From a virus, in IMG/VR virus record IMGVR_UViG_3300021420_000084, positions 1 through 37,681 of that record: a DNA stretch of 37,681 nt. One strand, given 5' to 3'. Of the stretch, positions 27,062 to 33,149 are shown one piece after another; position 1 is the first letter of the stretch; every line of letters begins with the position of its first letter. Under the pieces are notes generated by a model. That model saw nothing but the letters and a program-made list of their open reading frames with translations. It searched no databases and was not told the DNA's origin. A program made the translations under genes and the position numbers.

Positions 27062-29553
27062 CAGCGCCTACCCTTCGCGGCCGCGAGCTGCAGCGCCTGG
27101 CCGTGCCAACGGCCGATCTCCGCGCGCATCGCAGGGATGACCTCAGCTGCGGTGATGCCGTGGACGTGGAACTCGTTGTACATCGGCGCCGCCTGGCCCG
27201 CGCCACCGCTCGCACCGGAGCCGCCACCCATCATCGACTGGAACTGCGAGCGATTGAGGACGACCTCGGGGCCAGACTCACCGACGCCGATCATCGTTGG
27301 CGAGTCGAAGTAGCCGCCGCCGGCGTGCCACTGCGGGATGAGCGGGATCTGCAGTTTCGACCCGAGGAAGGGGATCGCACCGGTCACCTTGTTGATGCCG
27401 CCGATGATCCCGTCGATGATCGAGATGATCAGGTTCACCGCGCCCTTGATGATGCTCACGATGCCGTTCCACGCACCGGTCACGTCATTGCCGATGCCAG
27501 TCCAGACGGCGCTCAGCACCGAGCGGATCCCGTTGAAGATGCCGCCGATCACCGTTGCGAACGTGGTGAACACCGTGGTGATCGCGCCCCACACCGTCTT
27601 GATCACCGCGGTGATTACCGACCAGATGACGGCGAGGGTATCGCGCACGATGGTGAATGCGAGGGTGATTCCGAACCCGATCGCGCCGACGATCGGCAGC
27701 ACCCACCCCTTGATGGCGTTCCAAATCGCGACGAGAGCGGTCGCGATACCGGAGACGACGCCGATGACGATCGCCGCGGCAATCTGGAAGATCTGCGAAA
27801 CGACGTCCCAGAGGGCTTGCACGATGATCTTCACCGCTGTGCTCAGCACGTTCCACGCGACGGTGATGACGCTGAACGCGACCTGGAGCACGCCGATGAT
27901 GATCGCCAGGTACACCTTGAAGATCGTCGAGACCACTGTCCACCAGACCTGCACGACAGCGAGGATCACCGGCAGCACCGTCGTGAACACAGCTTTGATG
28001 ACGTTGAACGCGACCGAGATCGCCGCCTCGATGACGGCCAGGATCGGCAGCACAACGCCCTTGATGGCGTTCCAGACGCTCATCACCACGCTGAGTACCG
28101 CGCTCCAAACCGTCTTCGCCACGCTCTCGACGAGACTGAAGTGGGTGACCACCAGGAGGATCACCGCCGCCAGGGCGACGAGCCCGATGATGATGGCGCC
28201 GATCGGGTTCGCGAGCAGCGCCGCGTTGAGAATGGCCTGAACGCTGGCCCAGACGCCGGTCACACCCGCGGCGAGACCCGCCTGGGTGATGTACTCGATG
28301 ATGAACGTCGCGAATCCGATTCCCTTCATAACGAGCGTGGCGGCGATCCATGCTCCGAGCGCGCCGGCGACCACCAGCAGCACGGGCCCGAGACCGCCGA
28401 ATATGTTGATCACGTCCGTGACCCAGCCGACAAGTGTGCCGAGAGCAGGGATGCCCGTGTTGACGAGGAAGCCGAACACAGTCGTCACGACCGGCATCAA
28501 CTGCATGCCGAGCGCTGTCGCCCAATCGATGACGCGCGTCTTGAGCCGATCCCACATGCCGGCGAAGTTGTCGGTCGCCTTCGCCGCACCCGCCTGGGCG
28601 GTGCCCGTCTTGTCAGCTGCGATCGCCGCCTTATCCCAGCCGGGCAGCCCGGCCATGATGGTCGCGTCGAGCGTCTTGGCGGCGCCGGAACCGAACAGCG
28701 CCTTCTCGGCAGCGAGTCGCTGCGCCTCGGTCATCGTGGCGAGTTTCGGTGTGAGTTGACCGATCACCGATGCCATGCCGACGAACTTCCCATTGGCGTC
28801 GAATACGTTCAGCCCGAGCGTCTTGAGTTCGGCGTCCGTGGCCTTCGAGCCGCCGAGGAGCGTCGTCATGCCCGTGTTCACCGCGAGCAGACCGCGCGAA
28901 CCGCTGACGCCGTGAGTCGCCAGGTCGAGCAGCAGCGTGCCCACATCGTTCAGCGATGGCGCCAGTGGCCCGAGTTTGGTGTGCAGCTTGTCGACTGCGC
29001 TGGCGACGGAATCGATCGGCATGTTCAACGAGCGGCTGACGTTGTAGAGCAGGTCGCTCGCGCTCGCCGCGTCCTTGACCGGAATGCCATATGCCTGCAT
29101 TACGCTGGCGAGCGACGACACCGTCGATGCGAGGGGCCTTCCAGTCGCCTCTGCGAGCGCCATCGCAGCCGACATGAATGACATCGACTGCGCAGCGTTG
29201 AGCGCACCACCATTGAGCGTCGCGAGCTGACCCGATACCGGCGCAAACGCCGTCATCATTTCCTGGGCGGTGAACGTGGTCTGGCCGCCCGTTGCCAGGA
29301 ACGCCGACCCGATCAGGTTCGCCTGCTTGATGGTGATCCCCGAGTTCGCGGCCATCAAGTCGGTTGCGCTCGTATACTTCGACGCCAGGTCGACGACCGC
29401 GGCGCCGGCAGCTGCGATCCCGCCGATGATGGCAAGCGGCACCATGCCACCGAACATCTTTCCAGCCTCGCCGACGGCGCCGGAGATGGTCGCGAGCAGA
29501 CCTGATGTGTCAGCCTCGAACGGGACGAGCGCCTTGCCGGCGAGAGTCGTCAC
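27061..29553 (-). CDS. Tail tape measure protein
   Basis: 830 aa from GTG 29553, the longest gene and directly after the tail chaperone pair, as expected. The N-terminal 300 residues show the TP901-type core: FEADTSGLLATISGAVGEAG, ASKYTSATDLMAANSGIT, ATGGQTTFTAQEMMTAFAP, DVGTLLLDLATHGVSGSRG and GSGAAKTLDATIMAG. The middle (~360-660) is strongly hydrophobic with repeated WNxIKGxVLPIxxxI and VWxxIxxVxxT units. The C-terminus has GGGYFDSPTMIGVGESGPEV and LNRSQF, a common tape-measure ending. At roughly 0.15 nm per residue the tail would be about 125 nm long. Confidence 0.95.
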   Translation of the reverse strand: MTTLAGKALVPFEADTSGLLATISGAVGEAGKMFGGMVPLAIIGGIAAAGAAVVDLASKYTSATDLMAANSGITIKQANLIGSAFLATGGQTTFTAQEMMTAFAPVSGQLATLNGGALNAAQSMSFMSAAMALAEATGRPLASTVSSLASVMQAYGIPVKDAASASDLLYNVSRSLNMPIDSVASAVDKLHTKLGPLAPSLNDVGTLLLDLATHGVSGSRGLLAVNTGMTTLLGGSKATDAELKTLGLNVFDANGKFVGMASVIGQLTPKLATMTEAQRLAAEKALFGSGAAKTLDATIMAGLPGWDKAAIAADKTGTAQAGAAKATDNFAGMWDRLKTRVIDWATALGMQLMPVVTTVFGFLVNTGIPALGTLVGWVTDVINIFGGLGPVLLVVAGALGAWIAATLVMKGIGFATFIIEYITQAGLAAGVTGVWASVQAILNAALLANPIGAIIIGLVALAAVILLVVTHFSLVESVAKTVWSAVLSVVMSVWNAIKGVVLPILAVIEAAISVAFNVIKAVFTTVLPVILAVVQVWWTVVSTIFKVYLAIIIGVLQVAFSVITVAWNVLSTAVKIIVQALWDVVSQIFQIAAAIVIGVVSGIATALVAIWNAIKGWVLPIVGAIGFGITLAFTIVRDTLAVIWSVITAVIKTVWGAITTVFTTFATVIGGIFNGIRSVLSAVWTGIGNDVTGAWNGIVSIIKGAVNLIISIIDGIIGGINKVTGAIPFLGSKLQIPLIPQWHAGGGYFDSPTMIGVGESGPEVVLNRSQFQSMMGGGSGASGGAGQAAPMYNEFHVHGITAAEVIPAMRAEIGRWHGQALQLAAAKGRR

Positions 29554-29554
29554 G

Positions 29555-30135
29555 TCAGTTCAGTCCTTGCTCCGCGCTGGCATAGAGTGCCGCGAGGTTG
29601 ACGCCGGACAGCGACGTCACGGTCCGAGCCGTCGGCTTGGCCGCCCCATATGTCGGGTTGCCCTTTTCATCGTGAGTCTCGTAATAGAGCGCGCCTTCGC
29701 TCGGCAGATAGCGCACCAGGCTGATGAGTCGGCGCAGCGTTTGCGCCGACTCACCCCAGACGCACTCGTGAAGATCTAGCCCGTAGAACCGTTGGAAGTC
29801 CGCCTCGACCGCGTCCCACCATTCGGTGAGGATCTCGGCGAGGCTTTCCGTTCCCCCGGCCCAACTTTGTATGCCTCCTGCACTATCTGCTGCAGCTCGT
29901 CGAGCCCGACGTCGCGCATCGCAGCCTCGGCCTTGTCGTCGCCGAACAGCGCCCGATATGCGTCGCGCATCGCCGGCGTTGCAGCTGCAGGGTCCGCCTG
30001 CGCATTGGCGAGGGCGAGCATCGACGACATGATGGTGCCAGGCATATAGACGGGCAGCTTGTAGCTGTGCCCGTTGGCCTTGACGACCATCGGTTCGAGT
30101 GACTTGCGCCGCTCATCGAGATTGATCGTTCCCAT
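29555..30135 (-). CDS. Tail assembly chaperone, -1 frameshifted long form, 193 aa
   Basis: The long product reads the first ~94 codons of the short gene and then slips -1 at GGGGGAA (29857-29851) into a 99-codon frame. That frame begins GTESLAEILTEWWDAVEADF, continues FYGLDLHECVWGESAQTLRR and LVRYLPSEGALYYETHDEKG, and ends ASAEQGLN at TGA 29555, two bases from the tape measure start. The extension is Trp/Tyr-rich and clearly protein-coding although it has no start of its own. This is the conserved G/GT arrangement of long-tailed phages, in which both forms assist tail assembly around the tape measure. Confidence 0.85.
29726..29752 (-). repeat. Perfect 11-bp stem-loop inside the frameshift extension
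   Basis: GAGTCGGCGCA (29726-29736) and TGCGCCGACTC (29742-29752) pair perfectly around a 5-base loop. It lies about 100 bases after the slippery site and just after the stop of the unshifted frame. There is no T tract. It could stimulate or monitor frameshifting, or stabilise the mRNA. Confidence 0.6.
29776..30135 (-). CDS. Tail assembly chaperone, short form, 119 aa
   Basis: ATG 30135 lies seven bases after the major tail protein stop. The first ~93 residues are the functional domain (MGTINLDERRKSLEPMVV, KANGHSYKLPVYMPGTIMSS, RDAYRALFGDDKAEAAMRD, VGLDELQQIVQEAY). After the slippery site the unshifted frame gives only a basic, low-complexity tail (KASPRSSPNGGTRSRRTSNG). The short form is made in excess of the long form in characterised phages. 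The gene lies between the major tail protein and the tape measure protein, its standard place. Confidence 0.82.
   Translation of the reverse strand: MGTINLDERRKSLEPMVVKANGHSYKLPVYMPGTIMSSMLALANAQADPAAATPAMRDAYRALFGDDKAEAAMRDVGLDELQQIVQEAYKVGPGERKASPRSSPNGGTRSRRTSNGSTG
29851..29857 (-). promoter_or_regulatory. Programmed -1 frameshift slippery site
   Basis: The - strand reads GGGGGAA, with the zero frame as G-GGG-GAA (codons 94 and 95). Slipping back one base lets the GGG codon re-pair perfectly and GAA partly, and enters the long open -1 frame. The position at the boundary of conserved and low-complexity coding in the short form supports it. Confidence 0.78.
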
Positions 30136-30141
30136 CGAGAT

Positions 30142-30918
30142 CTACGCGACCAGCGATGGATATGGGTTGTCGAGCGGGTCGTTGCTGAGCACGAACCACG
30201 CGTCCGTGTTGCACCGGAACGTGACGTCGTACTGGATTTCTCCGGTCGCCTTCAGTGCGTAGCCATTGACGTTGATGACCAGCGCCTGGGGGTAGATCTC
30301 CCGCTTGATCACGGTGCCGTCGTTCCACTCAAGGCCGAGCATCCGGTTGTCGTCGACGCCGGGCGTCGGCGGCGTGTACTGGAAAAGCGCGGGCGACGAG
30401 GACGCGATCACGAACGGTGTGCCGGCGGTTGGCGTGCCGCCCACCCACGACGAGCCCGTGAGCACGGTCGCCGTGTTGCTGGTGATCACCATCGAGCTTG
30501 CGCCCGCATAGACGGTGAGCCCCGCATACGCGTTGACGGTCCAGGCCGCGCCTGAGTCGGTCGCGGTCCCCGCCGCGTAGGTCGGCGACGCGATGTTGGC
30601 GGTGCCGATGATCGCCCATGCGCCGCCGCCGTTGAACAGCACGGAGTTGAGCCCGCCCCCCTGGATCAGCTTGGCCTGGATCTCGCGGATCCGCTCGACG
30701 ATGCGGGAGCGAACCGGCGTGTCCGATTGCCACGCCTTCACGTCGTAGGACGTGATCTTCGGCGTGACCACCACGCCGCCCTGATCGGTGAACCCATGGT
30801 CGTTCCAACCGACTGGCCACGCAGCCGTGACAGTCGACGGCGCCGTGGTGCCGAGCGGTGCGGTGAGCACGCGCCCCTTGATCGCGATGCGCACACTGGC
30901 GCCGGATTGTCCTGCCAC
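30142..30918 (-). CDS. Major tail protein, 258 aa
   Basis: GTG 30918 has GGAGG upstream at good spacing. The N-terminal part (IAIKGRVLTAPLGTTAPSTV, AAWPVGWNDHGFTDQGGVVV, KITSYDVKAWQSDTPVRSRI, VERIREIQAKLIQ) and the C-terminal part (GLEWNDGTVIKREIYPQALV, NGYALKATGEIQYDVTFRC) match siphovirus tube proteins. Between them, about residues 85-175, is an inserted beta-type segment (NAYAGLTVYAGASSMVITSN to GTPFVIASSS) that may protrude from the tube. It is the gene before the chaperone pair. It should polymerise into the tail tube around the tape measure. Confidence 0.9.
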   Translation of the reverse strand: MAGQSGASVRIAIKGRVLTAPLGTTAPSTVTAAWPVGWNDHGFTDQGGVVVTPKITSYDVKAWQSDTPVRSRIVERIREIQAKLIQGGGLNSVLFNGGGAWAIIGTANIASPTYAAGTATDSGAAWTVNAYAGLTVYAGASSMVITSNTATVLTGSSWVGGTPTAGTPFVIASSSPALFQYTPPTPGVDDNRMLGLEWNDGTVIKREIYPQALVINVNGYALKATGEIQYDVTFRCNTDAWFVLSNDPLDNPYPSLVA

Positions 30919-30930
30919 GATGGTTTCCTC

Positions 30931-31377
30931 CTAGGGAAGCGGGTGAACGGTGAGCGAGACGGTGAAGAGAACGCGCGGTGTGGGTGGAGTTCTGGACGTG
31001 TCTGGCAACGACTGCAATCCCTGGATCTCGCGGACGTAGACGATGATGCCCGCTGGGTTGCTGAAGCCCGCGGAGGCGAACAGCGCGGCCTCGGCTAACA
31101 GCGCGAGCGCCATCGCGCCGCTGTCCCCGCTGTAGAGCGGGCCACTCGGCGCGCTCGCCGGCGCGAAGCAGTCCACCTGGATTGAGCGGTCCGCGAGGCG
31201 CTGCGGTGCGCTGATTGAGCGCGGGCCTCCGAGGGCATGCAGGCGGATCCACGCTGTCGTCGTGTCCTGCGGTGACATCGTGACAACGCGGTCGCCGACA
31301 GCCTCGCCCACCGCTTCGTCTGCGACCAGGACGGCGCGCGCCAGGAGCACGGCGTCGGGCATTACTACGACGCTCAT
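30931..31377 (-). CDS. Tail terminator/completion-like protein, 148 aa
   Basis: ATG 31377 overlaps the stop of the gp10-like gene (ATGA). The layout is that of minor tail proteins that cap the tube: a helix-rich start (MPDAVLLARAVLVADEAVG), a strand with MSPQDTTTAWIRLHALGG, SIQVDCFAPASAPSGPLYSG, a helix GAMALALLAEAALFASAGFS and closing strands IIVYVREIQGLQSLPD and FTVSLTVHPLP. The final R-x-x-F-T-V-x-L-T-V strand is typical of gpU/gp17-type terminators. Position directly before the major tail protein agrees. Confidence 0.77.
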   Translation of the reverse strand: MSVVVMPDAVLLARAVLVADEAVGEAVGDRVVTMSPQDTTTAWIRLHALGGPRSISAPQRLADRSIQVDCFAPASAPSGPLYSGDSGAMALALLAEAALFASAGFSNPAGIIVYVREIQGLQSLPDTSRTPPTPRVLFTVSLTVHPLP

Positions 31378-31658
31378 GGATCCGACCACGCGACACCGGT
31401 CGCCTCGACGCCTCGGCGCAGCGGTGCCGACGGTGAGTCGTTCACGCTGCCGTACTCGATCAGCGCCCAGAAGGAGCTTGTGCTTCCGAGCCCTTCCTCG
31501 TCGGCAAACAGCGAATCGCGATAGCGACCGGTCAGGACGGGTGCAGCGTCCTGCGCGGCCGTGAGCGCGACGTCCTTGAACGACATCATTGCCGCCTGGC
31601 TCTCGGGATCCGCCATGAGCTCGGCTTCGAAGCTGGGATTTGGCGTGAACGAGATCAC
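31374..31658 (-). CDS. HK97 gp10-like head-tail joining protein, 94 aa
   Basis: GTG 31658 overlaps the zinc-ribbon gene stop (GTGA). The sequence has the family pattern: a short strand (ISFTPNPSFEAEL), a helix (AAMMSFKDVALTAAQDAAPV), L-T-G-R-Y-R-D-S-L, then FWALIEYGSVNDSPSAPLRR. The A-P-V-x-T-G-x-Y/L-x-x-S segment followed by IEYGS is characteristic of gp10-like proteins. It is short for the family but appears complete. It acts at the interface between head connector and tail terminator. Confidence 0.85.
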   Translation of the reverse strand: MISFTPNPSFEAELMADPESQAAMMSFKDVALTAAQDAAPVLTGRYRDSLFADEEGLGSTSSFWALIEYGSVNDSPSAPLRRGVEATGVAWSDP

Positions 31659-31828
31659 ACCGGCACCGGATGAGCCTTCGCCCATTCCTCGAACTTGTCG
31701 ACGGTGACGACGAGCACCGCTTCGCAGCCGTGACAGACGAGGTGAATCTCCTGCGGCCAGAGGATCTCGCGCTCCAGACGCATCCGGCAACCGCACTCCT
31801 CGCAGCGGATGATCAGGTTCTGCGCCAT
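31655..31828 (-). CDS. Zinc-ribbon protein among head-tail joining genes, 57 aa
   Basis: ATG 31828 overlaps the head-closure stop (TGATG) and its TGA overlaps the next GTG. Two Cys pairs, C9-x2-C12 (IIRCEECGCRM) and C32-x2-C35 (HLVCHGCEAVL), are 20 residues apart as in a zinc ribbon. The C-terminus is VTVDKFEEWAKAHPV. It has no predicted span. A stand-alone zinc ribbon between head-closure and gp10-like genes is seen in some actinophages; it may be structural or a transcription-related protein. Confidence 0.75.
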   Translation of the reverse strand: MAQNLIIRCEECGCRMRLEREILWPQEIHLVCHGCEAVLVVTVDKFEEWAKAHPVPV

Positions 31829-32253
31829 CAACCGCTCACCTGGACGACGCGCCCTTCGACGTGATGATCGACACCGGTGCGAGCGTTCTGCACATGCAGC
31901 GCCTCGATGACGCGATAGCTGACGCCGTCGACAATGAGAGTGTCGTCAGCGGTGAGCTCGATCTGCGGCGGGAGCACGACCTGGTGTGTGGTGACCAGCG
32001 TGTCGCTCTCGACCAGGTGGATCGCCTCACTCATCGGCTCGAGATAGCCAAAGACGACGTCGACGCTCGTGATCGATGGCATCGCATTGCCATAGGTGTC
32101 CTCGGCGACGTCGCCGATATGTTCGACGGTGATCTGCTTGGTGAGCAGATGCTGCCAGCCCGGACCTGGCGGCCAGAAGGTCGTCGGCGCGGCGTCGGCC
32201 TGGCCCGAGGCCTCAGCTCCTCCAGTCGCGCCCAGCTGCTGCGTGGTCGGCAT
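31828..32253 (-). CDS. Head closure (stopper) protein, 141 aa
   Basis: ATG 32253 overlaps the adaptor stop (TGATG). After a ~30-residue Ala/Gly-rich start the fold is a small beta barrel: HLLTKQITVEHIGDVAEDTY, VDVVFGYLEPMSEAIHLVES, VVLPPQIELTADDTLIVDGV and SYRVIEALHVQNARTGVDHH, ending VEGRVVQVSG. The L-x-x-D-D-x-L-I-V-D-G-x-S-Y-R-V element is typical of gp16/gpFII-type stoppers. It should close the DNA channel below the adaptor. Position between adaptor and gp10-like genes agrees. Confidence 0.82.
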   Translation of the reverse strand: MPTTQQLGATGGAEASGQADAAPTTFWPPGPGWQHLLTKQITVEHIGDVAEDTYGNAMPSITSVDVVFGYLEPMSEAIHLVESDTLVTTHQVVLPPQIELTADDTLIVDGVSYRVIEALHVQNARTGVDHHVEGRVVQVSG

Positions 32254-33149
32254 CAGGGAAGCCCACCAATGGGCGTGCTGGTGACGAGGCTGCCGACACG
32301 GTACGGTCGGAACTGCGACAAGGCGGCCTTCTCGTCGGGCGTGAGCCACGCGGGCCCGACGCCCGTGTAGGTCACCGCGTAGCCGGCGCCGATGCGCTCG
32401 CTCGTCACGCCGTCAGGGTTGGCTGTCAAGCGCGCAGCCACCGCGGCGAGGACCGTGCGGATGATCTGCGGGACGTCCTCGTCTTCCCACCCGTGCGTGT
32501 AGGTCACCGAGTACCACGTGAACGCGAGCACGTTGGGATCCGCGATGCGACCGGCTGCGTCCGCCGTCGGAAGCGGCACCACGGGGATGTTCGGGGCGAT
32601 GTCCTCGGAGTCGGTCAGCAGGCTCGCCTCGAAGCCCATGTCGAACGACTCGTCGCTGTCGCCAAAGGACGCCGTGCCCAGCTGACCCAGCACTGCCGTG
32701 ACGGCGATCACCGGACGCCGCGGCAGCTGGATGATCCCGTCCTCGTAGGAGTACAGCTCCACAGTCTCGGTGACGACCGCCAGCGGCCGGTCAATGTATT
32801 GCTCGACGATCGATTGCGCAGCGATCTGCTGCGGCGAGCCGCCGCGGCGAGGGCTGACGGTCAGCGAGGCCGAGATGCCGGCGCCGAGCTGGTTGCCGCT
32901 GCCGTCGAAGGCATCGCCGATGACCAGCCATTCGCCGTCGGTCGTCGGTGTGAAGGCGAGCGCGTACACGCCCTGAGAAACGCGCGTCGCCTGCGGTGCA
33001 CTGCCCACCGTGTAGGGCGTCGCGTTGCCGAACGGACTCACCGACGAGAGCACGACCGAAGCCGGGTCGTATTCCTGTCCAGCGGCGTTGAGGAACATGA
33101 CCTGGCCAACGGCAGGCTGGCCGACGATGGTCGCTACTGCGACTGTCAT
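32253..33149 (-). CDS. Head-tail adaptor (gp6-like) with extra N-terminal beta domain, 298 aa
   Basis: ATG 33149 overlaps the stop of the repeat protein (ATGA). The C-terminal ~180 residues hold the adaptor fold: SIVEQYIDRPLAVVTETVEL, YSYEDGIIQLPRRPVIAVTA, VTYTHGWEDEDVPQIIRTVL, AAVAARLTANPDGVTSERIG and LTPDEKAALSQFRPYRVGSL. The H-G-W/Y-x-x-E/D-x-x-P-x-x-I motif is characteristic. Residues 1-100 (QVMFLNAAGQEYDPASVVLS, GVYALAFTPTTDGEWLVIGD) are a separate Ig-like domain not usual for gp6 homologues and likely exposed at the neck. It joins portal to head-closure protein. Confidence 0.85.
   Translation of the reverse strand: MTVAVATIVGQPAVGQVMFLNAAGQEYDPASVVLSSVSPFGNATPYTVGSAPQATRVSQGVYALAFTPTTDGEWLVIGDAFDGSGNQLGAGISASLTVSPRRGGSPQQIAAQSIVEQYIDRPLAVVTETVELYSYEDGIIQLPRRPVIAVTAVLGQLGTASFGDSDESFDMGFEASLLTDSEDIAPNIPVVPLPTADAAGRIADPNVLAFTWYSVTYTHGWEDEDVPQIIRTVLAAVAARLTANPDGVTSERIGAGYAVTYTGVGPAWLTPDEKAALSQFRPYRVGSLVTSTPIGGLP

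Noticed and set aside
27040-29181. 713-codon + strand frame rich in Asp, Arg and His opposite the tape measure gene
   Set aside because: The composition is typical of a shadow frame, and the tape measure gene on the other strand has clear family features and correct context.
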